Position numbers and translations under genes: made by a program. Below, piece after piece: positions 8,264 through 16,072 of a DNA stretch of 64,000 nucleotides; position 1 is the first letter of the stretch, and each line of letters starts with the position of its first letter. The notes below the pieces were generated by a model. That model was not told the origin of the DNA. It did not search any database and was given only the letters and a program-made list of their open reading frames with translations. The stretch comes from Streptomyces spongiicola (GTDB taxonomy: Bacteria > Actinomycetota > Actinomycetes > Streptomycetales > Streptomycetaceae). The stretch covers positions 4,365,501 through 4,429,500 of the forward strand of contig NZ_CP029254.1 of assembly GCF_003122365.1 (NCBI RefSeq), given 5' to 3'.

Positions 8264-9393
8264 CGCGCTCCCACCTCGCCCAGTGTCCGGGCGATCCGGT
8301 CGACGTCGTCCTCGGTGTATCCCTCGTTCCACTGGAGCACCAGCAGCGTACGGTCGATCAGCGTCTCCGCCCGGGGACACGGGCCCGGGTGGTGCCCCGA
8401 GAGTGCCGGATTGGCGTACAGCGGCCGCTCCAGATAGCCGCGCAGGGCCGGCACCCCCGCGTCCTGAAGTCCGTGCGCCCAGCGGGAGTTGTCGTCCACC
8501 AGCAGGGGCATCACCCACCAGGCGTGCCCGGCCCGCCGGGACGGGAGGCGGACGCCGGGGGCCGGAACGAGCCGCTCCACGGCCGCCGCGAACCGGGCGG
8601 CCCGCTCCCGGCGCAGTCGCACGACCTCGGGGACCCTGGCGAGCTGGGCCCGTGCCACCGCCGCGACGAGTTCCGTCATCCGGTAGTTGAGTCCCATCGT
8701 TCGATGGATGCGGCCCTCCGAGCGGTCCCAGCCCTTGTCCATGAACAGCCGCATCCCGCGGGCCAGTTCGGGGTCGTCCGTGATGCACAGACCGCCGTCG
8801 CCCGCCGTGATGTGCTTGTACTGCTGGAGGCTGAAGCAGGCGATGTCGCCCGCGGTGCCGAGCAGTCGGCCGTCCTCGTCCTCGCCCAGCCACGCCTGCG
8901 CGCAGTCCTCGACCAGAAGGATCCCGTGCCGGTCGCAGATCTCCCGCAGCCGGGCCACGTCCGCGGCGCCGCCGAAGAGATGGACCGCGACGACCGCCCG
9001 GGTGCGGGGGGTGATCGCGGCCTCCACCGCGGCCGGGTCGAGGTTGCCGTCGTCGGCCCGCACGTCCGCGAACACCACCCGGGCGCCCTGGGCGAGGACC
9101 GGTGCGACCGTGCCGAAGTCCGAGACGGGGGTGGTGACCACCTCGTCACCGGGTCCCACCCCGGCGGCCGCGAGCGCGATGTGCAGGGCGGCCGTGCCCG
9201 AGCTGGACGACACGGCCTCGGCGCGCCCGTACAGCGCCGCCATCTCCGACTCCAGAGCCCGGGCCTCCCGGCCGAACGCCCCGCACAGGACAGCCGAGTC
9301 GAGGACCCGCAGCACCGCTGCGCGCTCCTCCTCGCCGAAGGTCCTGCCGCGTGGTTCGAGAACCGTGGGCAGTGGCGTTTCCCGTTGCGGCAT
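8260..9393 (-). CDS. DegT/DnrJ/EryC1-family PLP aminotransferase
   Basis: This is a 377-residue aspartate-aminotransferase-fold enzyme of the sugar aminotransferase (DegT) family. Lys193 in QQYKHITAGDGG is the PLP lysine, Asp163 in VEDCAQA is the pyridine-nitrogen partner, and SSSSGTAALH contacts phosphate. Family members usually transaminate keto-sugars or cyclitols. The ATG at 9393 is the first in frame, and the gene leads a three-gene minus-strand operon with 4-bp overlaps. Its promoter (9438-9466) and operator site 3 lie just upstream, shared with the divergent regulator gene. The substrate probably links to the imported compound, which is inference. Confidence 0.88.
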   Translation of the reverse strand: MPQRETPLPTVLEPRGRTFGEEERAAVLRVLDSAVLCGAFGREARALESEMAALYGRAEAVSSSSGTAALHIALAAAGVGPGDEVVTTPVSDFGTVAPVLAQGARVVFADVRADDGNLDPAAVEAAITPRTRAVVAVHLFGGAADVARLREICDRHGILLVEDCAQAWLGEDEDGRLLGTAGDIACFSLQQYKHITAGDGGLCITDDPELARGMRLFMDKGWDRSEGRIHRTMGLNYRMTELVAAVARAQLARVPEVVRLRRERAARFAAAVERLVPAPGVRLPSRRAGHAWWVMPLLVDDNSRWAHGLQDAGVPALRGYLERPLYANPALSGHHPGPCPRAETLIDRTLLVLQWNEGYTEDDVDRIARTLGEVGAR

Positions 9394-9422
9394 GGGGGGA
9401 CTATCCTCTCGGCAGCACGCGA

Positions 9423-9440
9423 TTACGGCCTGGGCCGAAA
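9423..9440. promoter_or_regulatory. Operator site 3 of the regulon
   Basis: TTACGGCCTGGGCCGAAA is an inverted repeat between the divergent aminotransferase operon (start 9393) and the regulator gene (start 9570). Read on the minus strand it overlaps the -10 box of the aminotransferase promoter exactly as site 1 overlaps its own promoter. The position also suits autoregulation of the regulator. Confidence 0.7.
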
Positions 9441-9466
9441 CTAGAACCCCGGTGGCCGGCCGTCAA
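9438..9466 (-). promoter_or_regulatory. Promoter of the aminotransferase-amidohydrolase operon
   Basis: On the minus strand TTGACG (9466-9461) is followed after 17 bases by TAGTTT (9443-9438), whose last three bases are the start of the operator. This copies the spacing and operator overlap of the promoter at 27-55. Confidence 0.55.
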
Positions 9467-9569
9467 TCACGCGCGGACCGCCCGCGCAGCGCGTCCCCGG
9501 CCGTCCGCCGGTGCGCGCTCCATCCCCCGCAGGTCGTGCTCGCGGCCTCAGCAGAACGGAGACCGGGCC

Positions 9570-10898
9570 ATGCCGCTCACGGTCGGCGTGATAGGTCCCG
9601 AGGACCTGGTCCGCAGGGTCGTCGCGGTCGGCGGCGAGGCGGGGCAGGACCCCTTCGTCCGGCTGCTGCCGCTCCCGTACCGCCACGAGGACGAGACCAC
9701 GGGTGTCGTCACCGGCGCCGGTTCGGCCGCGGACGCCCTGCTGTTCACGGGTGTCGTCCCGCACGGCCTCGCCGTCGCGGCCGGCGTCCTGGACCGCCCC
9801 GCGATGTATGTGCCCTACAGCGGCGCCACCCTGCTGCGGGCCCTGGTCGAACTGCTCCGCCTCGGCCACGACGTCTCCCGCGTCTCCATCGACACCCTCC
9901 GCCGCGACGAGGTGCTGGAGACGCTCACCGAGGCGAAGCTCCCCACCGAGCACATACGGGTGCTGCCCCACCGGCCCGGCCTCACCGCCCAGGACCTGGT
10001 CGACTTCCATCTCGACGCGCGCGCCACCAGGGGCGCCAGGGTCGCGATCACCTGTCTCGGCTCGGCGTTCCACGTCCTGGAGCACCGGACCCACGCGGTA
10101 CGCCTCGCCCCCTCGCGGCACTCGATCCTCGCGACCCTCCGGGCGCTCGCCCTCGCGACCGCGGGCCGGCAGAGCGGCGACGCCCAGGTCGTGCTCGGCG
10201 TCATCGACCTTCCGGCGGCGGGCGACGGGCCGGCGGGCGGTGGGTCTGGGGGCGGTGGAACCGCGGGCGAGGGGCCTGCGGGCGGTGGGCCTGCCGACGA
10301 CGGGCTGGCCGACGAAGTGCGCGTGCTCGGCGGAAGCCTCGCCGCCCTGCCCGACGGCCGTCGGCTCGTGGTCACCACCCGGGGTGTGCTGGAGAAGGCG
10401 ACCGACCGGTTCACCCGCATGCCCTTCCTCGACGGCCTCGCCGCCCGGCACGGCACGGCCCATGTCGGCTTCGGCGTCGGGCGCACCGCGGCCGAGGCGG
10501 AGGCCCTCGCGCGCCGCGCGGTGAACCGGGCCCGGTCCGTGGGACCCGCCGCGGGCGTCGTGTCGATGACCGACGACGTCGACATCGTCATCGACGGTGC
10601 CGCCGCGGACGGCGGCGGGGAGGCGGACGGCGGGACCGCCCCGCCCGGGGGCGCGGCCCTGCTGGCGCGACGCTCGGGCGTCAGCCCGCAGACCCTCGAC
10701 CGGCTGCGTGAACTCGCCTCCGGGGAAAGGGGGGAGGCGCTCACGGCCCATGCGGTGGCCGAGTACCTGTCCGTGCAGCAGCGCACCGCGCGCCGGATAC
10801 TCAAGCGGCTGGAGCGGGCGGGCGCGGCCGTTCCCACCGGCATCCGCCAGGAGGGGCGGACGGGCCGGCCGCCGATCGTGTACCGGCTGCGGCTGTAG
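9570..10898 (+). CDS. Putative transcriptional regulator: sensor region, GGDEF-like fold and C-terminal winged helix
   Basis: This is a 442-residue protein. The last 75 residues form a DNA-binding winged helix (LTAHAVAEYLSVQQRTARRI, then RPPIVYRL). Residues 1-210 have a Rossmann-like pattern (VGVIGPEDLV, VAITCLGSAFHVLEH) that could bind a ligand. A Gly/Ala-rich hypervariable linker (about 212-245) follows. The section around VGFGVGRTAAEAEALARRA looks like the degenerate GGDEF-type domain of CdaR-like regulators. The ATG at 9570 was chosen because the domain begins there. It is divergent from the aminotransferase operon across operator site 3 and upstream of site 4, so it is the best candidate to bind the four shared sites. 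The sensor domain names are tentative. Confidence 0.7.
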   Translation: MPLTVGVIGPEDLVRRVVAVGGEAGQDPFVRLLPLPYRHEDETTGVVTGAGSAADALLFTGVVPHGLAVAAGVLDRPAMYVPYSGATLLRALVELLRLGHDVSRVSIDTLRRDEVLETLTEAKLPTEHIRVLPHRPGLTAQDLVDFHLDARATRGARVAITCLGSAFHVLEHRTHAVRLAPSRHSILATLRALALATAGRQSGDAQVVLGVIDLPAAGDGPAGGGSGGGGTAGEGPAGGGPADDGLADEVRVLGGSLAALPDGRRLVVTTRGVLEKATDRFTRMPFLDGLAARHGTAHVGFGVGRTAAEAEALARRAVNRARSVGPAAGVVSMTDDVDIVIDGAAADGGGEADGGTAPPGGAALLARRSGVSPQTLDRLRELASGERGEALTAHAVAEYLSVQQRTARRILKRLERAGAAVPTGIRQEGRTGRPPIVYRLRL

Positions 10899-10957
10899 CC
10901 GATCAGCGGCCGCCGCCTCCACCGCCGTCCGTTTGCGTACGGCCGCCGTGCGGGAAG

Positions 10958-10975
10958 TTACGGTCCGGACCGAAA
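10958..10975. promoter_or_regulatory. Operator site 4 of the regulon
   Basis: TTACGGTCCGGACCGAAA is an inverted repeat 27 bases upstream of the TTG start of the enolase-superfamily gene at 11003. It differs from site 3 mainly at the two C/T and A/G positions flanking the centre. A weak TTTGCG (10932-10937) lies at the same distance upstream as the -35 boxes of sites 1 and 3. Confidence 0.7.
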
Positions 10976-11002
10976 CGACAGCTGCGAAGGAGCTGAGCCG
11001 GC

Positions 11003-12088
11003 TTGAAGATCGCCTCGTTCCACACCCGAGTGGTCCGCGCCCCCTACCGCCGCCCGTTCGCGATCAGCAGCGGAACCAGTCCCGAACTCGTCAGCCTGCT
11101 GGTGGAGGTACGCACCGCCGACGGGGCGTCGGGCTTCGGCGAGGCCTCGCCGATGACCCCGTACACCGGGGAGACCCTGGCCGGGCTGCGGGCCGCCCTC
11201 ACCGAGCACGCCGCGCCCGCCCTCATCGGCCGCGACCCGCGCGATCTGGCGGGGGCGCACACGGCCATGGACGCCGCGATCCGCGGCCAGCACCTGGCCA
11301 AGGCCGCGCTCGACCTCGCCCTGCACGACCTGGCGGCCCGCGCGGCGGGCTGGCCCGCGCATCTCCTCCTGGGCGGGGCCGTGATGAGCCGCGTGCCCAC
11401 CACCTGGGTCGTCGGACTCGGCGGAGTCGAGGAGAGCGCCGAGGAGGCCGCGCGGTACGCCGGGTGCGGCTTCTCCCACATCAAGCTCAAGGGCGGCGAG
11501 GACCCCGACCGGGACGTCGAACTCGTCGCCGCCGTGCGCAAGTCGGTCCCCGACGCGGTGGCGCTCTCCCTCGACGCCAACGAGGGGTACGCGCCCGGCA
11601 GCGCCCTCCGCACGGTCGCGCGCCTCTGCGACGCCGGTCTCGACCTCGTGGAGCAGCCCCTGCCCCGCTGGGACCTGGCCGGGCTCGCCGCACTGCGCGC
11701 CCAGGGCGGCGCCAGGGTGATGGCCGACGAGTCGCTCCAGTCGCTGCATGACGCCCTGGAGATCGTCCGCCGCGGGGCCGCCGACGTACTCAACATCAAG
11801 ATCCTGAAGGTCGGCGGCCTCCACCGGGCGCGTCAGATCGCCGCCGTCGCCGAGGCCGCGGGGCTCGCCGTGAAGATCGGAACCATGCCGGAGCTGGGTG
11901 TCGCCACCCTCGCGGCGGCCCATCTCTCCGCGGCCCTCCCGCACGCCACGGTCCCACCCGATCTGGTCGGCCCCCTGCTCGTCGAGCAAGAGCCGCTGGC
12001 CCCGGAGCCCTTCGCGGCGACGGACGGCACGGGCCATGTCCAGCTCCCTGACCTGCCCGGGCTGGGGCACCGGCTGACGCCGCTGTGA
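11003..12088 (+). CDS. Enolase-superfamily enzyme of the muconate-lactonizing / dipeptide-epimerase group
   Basis: This is a 361-residue enzyme with the full catalytic set of the muconate-lactonizing subgroup: Lys161 and Lys163 (IKLKGGED), metal ligands Asp191 (LDANEGY), Glu217 (VEQPLP) and Asp242 (MADES), and Lys266 (NIKILKVGG). The two-lysine arrangement supports racemases, epimerases and cycloisomerases that take a proton next to a carboxylate. The start is TTG at 11003, supported by AAGGAG 10 bases upstream; no better ATG exists before the first beta strand. Operator site 4 is in its leader, linking it to the regulon. Substrate is not evident. Confidence 0.88.
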   Translation: MKIASFHTRVVRAPYRRPFAISSGTSPELVSLLVEVRTADGASGFGEASPMTPYTGETLAGLRAALTEHAAPALIGRDPRDLAGAHTAMDAAIRGQHLAKAALDLALHDLAARAAGWPAHLLLGGAVMSRVPTTWVVGLGGVEESAEEAARYAGCGFSHIKLKGGEDPDRDVELVAAVRKSVPDAVALSLDANEGYAPGSALRTVARLCDAGLDLVEQPLPRWDLAGLAALRAQGGARVMADESLQSLHDALEIVRRGAADVLNIKILKVGGLHRARQIAAVAEAAGLAVKIGTMPELGVATLAAAHLSAALPHATVPPDLVGPLLVEQEPLAPEPFAATDGTGHVQLPDLPGLGHRLTPL

Positions 12089-12600
12089 GCGAGGCCGCGT
12101 CCCGGGGTCCGGGTCCCGCGGTCCGCGTCCCGGGGTCCGCGGTCCGCGTAGGGTGCCGGCGCCGAGCCCGGGTGCCGACCGGGTGCCGGGTGCCGGGTGC
12201 CGGGTGCCAGCCTCCGGCCGGGCGCACGGCCCCGCACTCCGCTGTGAGTGCCCGGCGGTCACGAGCCGTGCCGCACGGCGGGCCGGTCCGCCGGCGGGCC
12301 GAGTGGGCGGGTCGTGCGGGCGGGCGGGGTGGACGCGTCCCTCTGCCGGGCGCGGTGAGTGCGTCCCTTAACCGGGGGCTCCGCCCACCCGCCCCGTGCG
12401 AGGCACCCGGGGCGCCACCCCGTCGCCGAGCCCCGTCGCCGAGCCCCTTGGACGAGCCCCGTCGCCGAGCCCCGCCAGACGCCCCGTCCTCTCCGTCCGC
12501 CTCCATCACCTTTCCATCCCCTTTACATCCCTTCCCGCCTCTTCCCATCTCTTTCCGCCTCTTCCCGTCTCTTTCCGTCCTTTTCCGTCCCTCTCCGCGC
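12089..12600. other. Non-coding gap with short tandem repeats
   Basis: No credible gene was found. It holds a GTGCCGG repeat near 12150-12215, a CCCCGTCGCCGAG repeat near 12418-12475, and a pyrimidine-rich stretch (CTCTTTCCGCCTCTTCCC type) at 12500-12600. It separates the convergent enolase-superfamily gene and the diaminopropionate operon, so transcripts from both sides probably end here. Confidence 0.6.
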
Positions 12601-13695
12601 TCAGGACTCCCCGCCGCTCTTGCGCCGGTGGCGCCGACGGCCCGCGCGGCCGCCCGCCCGCATGTGCGGGCGCCGTCCGCCCGGCGAGGGTGCCGGAGGG
12701 GGCGGGGTGGGCAGGATCCAGGACTCGGTTTTTGTCAGCTCGGGGTCGAGGACGTCGTCACCGTAGAGCCCCTGGAGCCAGTTGGTCTGGTAGACGGTGT
12801 CGAGGTAGCGCTCGCCCAGGTCCGGCGCGATGGCCACGGCCGTGCGACCGTCGTCGCCGTGCTCGGCGAGCCAGCCCGTCGCGCCGCTGACGACCGTGCC
12901 GGTGGAGCCGCCGAACAGGAACCCGCGGCGGGCCAGCCGGTGGCAGGTCCGGATGGTGTCCCGTTCCTCGACGCGGATCACCTCGTCCACGTAGGACTCG
13001 TCGAGCAGCGGGGGGCGGATGCTCATCCCCAGCCCGGGGATCATCCTGCGCCCCGCCTCACCACCGAAGGTCACGGACCCGACGCTGTCCACCGCGACGA
13101 TCCGCACCGGCCGGTGCCAGCCGCGGAAGAAGCGGGCGCAGCCCATCAGCGTGCCGGTGGTTCCGGCGCCGACGAACAGCGTGTCCAGCTCGGGGAACCG
13201 GCGCGCGATCTCCGGTGCGGTCCTGCGGTAGTGCGCCCGCCAGTTGCCCGGGTTGGTGTACTGGCTGAGCCACACGTACCGGCTGTCGGAGGCGCACAGC
13301 GCACGGAGGTAGTCGATCCGCGCGCCCAGGAAGCTGCCGCTCGCCTCCTGACTGGCGATGACGTGCACCTGGCTGCCGAGGGCCTCCATCATCAGCCGGG
13401 TCGTCAGATTGCAGCGGGAGTCGGTGACGCACAGGAACCTGTAGCCCTTGCTCGCCGCGATCATGCTCAGCGCAACGCCCAGGTTGCCCGAGGAGGACTC
13501 CACGAGGATCGAATCCCGGGTCAGGACCCCGTCCCGCTCGGCGGCCTCCACCATCTCGATCGCGGCCTTCAGCTTGATCGAGCCGGCGAAGTTGAAGCCC
13601 TCGCACTTCAGGAAGAGCGCATGCCCGAGTACGGACTCGAGGTCGATGTAGAGATCGTCTTCGTTGAAGTCCTGGGGAACGGAAATGACAGGCAC
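12601..13695 (-). CDS. sbnA: SbnA-like PLP enzyme for 2,3-diaminopropionate biosynthesis
   Basis: This is a 364-residue fold-type II PLP enzyme. Lys41 in FAGSIKLKAA is the cofactor lysine, SSSGNLGVAL is the phosphate-binding loop, and GAGTTGTLMG follows. In staphyloferrin B, viomycin-type and PDAP pathways, SbnA joins O-phosphoserine with glutamate to give N-(1-amino-1-carboxyl-2-ethyl)-glutamate. SbnB then oxidises this to diaminopropionate. The GTG at 13695 has GAGGAGG upstream. It lies directly downstream of the SbnB gene. The last 35 residues are a Pro- then Arg-rich tail not expected in the family. It is the last gene of the five-gene operon. Confidence 0.88.
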   Translation of the reverse strand: MPVISVPQDFNEDDLYIDLESVLGHALFLKCEGFNFAGSIKLKAAIEMVEAAERDGVLTRDSILVESSSGNLGVALSMIAASKGYRFLCVTDSRCNLTTRLMMEALGSQVHVIASQEASGSFLGARIDYLRALCASDSRYVWLSQYTNPGNWRAHYRRTAPEIARRFPELDTLFVGAGTTGTLMGCARFFRGWHRPVRIVAVDSVGSVTFGGEAGRRMIPGLGMSIRPPLLDESYVDEVIRVEERDTIRTCHRLARRGFLFGGSTGTVVSGATGWLAEHGDDGRTAVAIAPDLGERYLDTVYQTNWLQGLYGDDVLDPELTKTESWILPTPPPPAPSPGGRRPHMRAGGRAGRRRHRRKSGGES

Positions 13696-13837
13696 GATGG
13701 CCTCCTCATCTGCAGCGGGCCCGCGGGGCCCCTGCGTCAGCGGCCGTGGAGTCGTCCGTAACTGCTACGGAGACCTGACCCTTGATCTCTCCTGGGACCA
13801 GTCCTGCAATGAGCCTCCTCATCGGCGTCCGATCCGC

Positions 13838-15046
13838 TCAGCCGTACCGGCGCAGTTCGTGGAAGAAGCCGTCGACGACGTGCAGCCCACCGGAGCGCGC
13901 CACCTCGTCGTAGACCCATCTGCCGACCGCGAGGTCCAGCACCCCGAGGCCGAACGGCGAGAAGACCACCGGCCGGTCCGACGGGAGCGCCACGCGCCCG
14001 GCGATCACGTCGTCGAGCGTGCCGTTGAGGAAGTCCCGGCTTCCGGTGAGCTGTTCGGCCAGGTGCGGGGAGGTGCCGGCCCTGAGGCAGTGCTCGACGT
14101 CGTCCACGAAGTTGGCCGAGGCGAGGACGATCTCGGGGGCGAGGTCGCGCAGTGAGACGTGCAGCACCAGCGGGTTGTGCGCGAACCAGGACGGGTCGCC
14201 GACGTGCGGCTCGGCGGCGACGGTCGCGAAGACCACGAGGTCGCTGAAGCGGATCAGCTCCTCGGGGTCCTCGTGGACACTGATCCGGCCCGCAGTGCCG
14301 GACTGCTCCAGGTAGCAGCGGAACCCGGCCGCGCTCTCCGGCGCGATGTCGTGCACCCCGATCTCGTCGAAGGACCAGCCGGTGCCGGCCAGGAAGGTAT
14401 GGATGTAGCGGGCGATCAGGCCGGTGCCGAAGAACCCGACCCGCGACGGCCGCCCGGCCGCCCGTCCGCGGCTGAGCCGGTCCGCCGCCAGTGCCGCCGA
14501 GGCGGCCGTCCTGGTGGCGCTGATGATGGAGCTTTCCAGGCAGGCGAACGGGTAGCCGGTGTCGTGGTCGTTGAGGATCAGCACGGCCGAGGCGCGGGGG
14601 ATGCCCGCGGCGACGTTGTCGGGGAAGCTGGAGATCCACTTGATGCCGTCGACACCCTCCTGCCCGCCGAGCGACGCCGGCAGCGCGATGATCCGCGACC
14701 CCGGCCGATCGGGAAGGCGCAGGAAGTACGAGGGCGGACTGTCCGTACGGCCCTGGCCGTGCAGCCGGTACGCGGCCTCGACGAGTTCGACGATCCGCTT
14801 CTCGTGGCCCCGCAGCGCCCGCTGCACCTGCTCGCCCGGGATCACCGCGAACGAGGGCACGGCCTCCGCGGCCTCCGCGGCCTCCGGAACGCCCGGGCCT
14901 TGAGGGTGGGGGCGAGGGTGGGGGTGGGCGTGGCGCTTCGGGGATTCCGTGCCGGACTCCATGGCGGATTCCATGGCGGATTCCATGGCGGATTCCGTGC
15001 CGGATTCCATGGCGGACTCCGTCCCGCTGGATCGGATGGCGTTCAC
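13838..15046 (-). CDS. sbnB: SbnB-like NAD-dependent dehydrogenase (ornithine cyclodeaminase family)
   Basis: This is a 402-residue protein of the ornithine cyclodeaminase/mu-crystallin family with the Rossmann motif GFFGTGLIARYI and the segment GIKWISSFPDN. The expected role is oxidative hydrolysis of the SbnA product to L-2,3-diaminopropionate and 2-oxoglutarate. The start is GTG at 15046, overlapping the oxygenase stop (GTGA); longer open frames upstream are shadows. The first 70 residues are an unusual repeat-rich tail (AMES/GTES units, then His/Pro-rich), encoded by 12-bp repeats at 14956-15019. About 140 bases separate it from the SbnA gene, including two copies of GCCTCCTCATC. Confidence 0.87.
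   Translation of the reverse strand: MNAIRSSGTESAMESGTESAMESAMESAMESGTESPKRHAHPHPRPHPQGPGVPEAAEAAEAVPSFAVIPGEQVQRALRGHEKRIVELVEAAYRLHGQGRTDSPPSYFLRLPDRPGSRIIALPASLGGQEGVDGIKWISSFPDNVAAGIPRASAVLILNDHDTGYPFACLESSIISATRTAASAALAADRLSRGRAAGRPSRVGFFGTGLIARYIHTFLAGTGWSFDEIGVHDIAPESAAGFRCYLEQSGTAGRISVHEDPEELIRFSDLVVFATVAAEPHVGDPSWFAHNPLVLHVSLRDLAPEIVLASANFVDDVEHCLRAGTSPHLAEQLTGSRDFLNGTLDDVIAGRVALPSDRPVVFSPFGLGVLDLAVGRWVYDEVARSGGLHVVDGFFHELRRYG
14956..15019. repeat. 12-bp tandem repeat in the sbnB N-terminus
   Basis: The unit GATTCCATGGCG recurs about five times with small changes (GTGCCG, GTCCCG). On the minus strand it encodes AMES/GTES units at the start of the SbnB-like protein, ahead of the catalytic domain. 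Confidence 0.85.
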
Positions 15047-16050
15047 AGGGCTCTCACCTCGACGGTCGGCGAGCAGCCGGACAGCGGCACCGGATCGGCC
15101 AGCCCGACGAGGATCTCGCGGGGGCCGTCGTAGGGTTCGCGGCTGTGGGCGGTGCGGATGTTGTCGACGAGCATCAGGTCGCCGGGCTGCCAGGGTTCGC
15201 GGGCCGTGTGGGCCTCGTAGACCTCGTTGAGGGTCGCCACGACGTCCTCGCCGACGGGGTCGCCGTTGCCGTAGCGGGTGTTGAACGGCAGGCCGTCCTC
15301 GCCGTAGACGTCGACGAGGTACTCGCGGACCTCGGGGGCCAGGGTCCACTCGTTGAGGAAGGCGATCTGGTTGAACCAGCAGCGCACCCCGGTCGCCGGG
15401 TGGCGCACGACCGCGCTGCGGCGCTGGCGGGTGCGCAGTGCGCCGTCGCTCTGCCAGGCGAAGTCGATGGCGTTGGCGCGGCAGTACTCCTCGACGGCGC
15501 CGCGGTCGCCGGTACCGAAGGCCTCGGCCCAGGAGGCGCCGATCTCGTCGTTGTAGCTGCGGGTGAGGAGCCAGCCCTCCCGCTCGAAGCGCTCCACCAT
15601 CGCCGCGGGCAGCGCCTCCAGCACGGCCGAGGCGTCCGAGACGCCCGTCACCCCGCCCGAGGCGGGAGCGGTCAGGCACGCGAACATCATCATCCCGGGG
15701 AACGTCAGCGCGTAGCTGAGTTCATGGTGCATGCACATCGGCTGGTTCGGCGGCCACGCGGTGGACGAGTACACCCCGTCCCGATACGCCTCACGAACGG
15801 CGAAGGCCTCCCGCTCGCCCATCAACGGACCGCCCGCCAGCTGCTGGAACACCGCGCCGACCTGGTCCGCCTCCCGCAGTCCCAGACCGCGCACCAGCAC
15901 CGCGCCGCGCTCGGCGACGAGGGAGCGCAGCGCCTCCCGCTGCCCGGCCGCCCAGCTCGCCGCGTCCCCGGGAGACTCGACGTGCAGGACCGGGGGCCTG
16001 CCCGGCTGCGACTCCACGTCGAGCAGTGACGCCTGGGATGAGGAGGACAT
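15043..16050 (-). CDS. SyrP-like Fe(II)/2-oxoglutarate oxygenase (TauD family)
   Basis: This is a 335-residue oxygenase. The iron ligands appear as His108 and Glu110 (MCMHHELSYA) and the distal His near residue 302 (TAHSREPYDGPR), with the 2-oxoglutarate Arg close behind. The block HHELSYALTFPGMMMFACL is typical of SyrP-type hydroxylases, which act on an amino acid held on an NRPS carrier. Related TauD enzymes also epoxidise carrier-bound diaminopropionate derivatives, as DdaC does in dapdiamide. The ATG at 16050 has AAGGA just upstream, and the stop overlaps the SbnB start. Likely role: oxidation of the diaminopropionyl unit on the neighbouring NRPS. Confidence 0.85.
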   Translation of the reverse strand: MSSSSQASLLDVESQPGRPPVLHVESPGDAASWAAGQREALRSLVAERGAVLVRGLGLREADQVGAVFQQLAGGPLMGEREAFAVREAYRDGVYSSTAWPPNQPMCMHHELSYALTFPGMMMFACLTAPASGGVTGVSDASAVLEALPAAMVERFEREGWLLTRSYNDEIGASWAEAFGTGDRGAVEEYCRANAIDFAWQSDGALRTRQRRSAVVRHPATGVRCWFNQIAFLNEWTLAPEVREYLVDVYGEDGLPFNTRYGNGDPVGEDVVATLNEVYEAHTAREPWQPGDLMLVDNIRTAHSREPYDGPREILVGLADPVPLSGCSPTVEVRAL

Positions 16051-16072
16051 CTCTTTTCCTTTCGGTCGAAGC

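Noticed and set aside
7271..8893. A 540-codon minus-strand frame extending into the aminotransferase gene
   Set aside because: The part above 8263 is a shadow of the aminotransferase gene; the ATGA overlap fixes the start at 8263.
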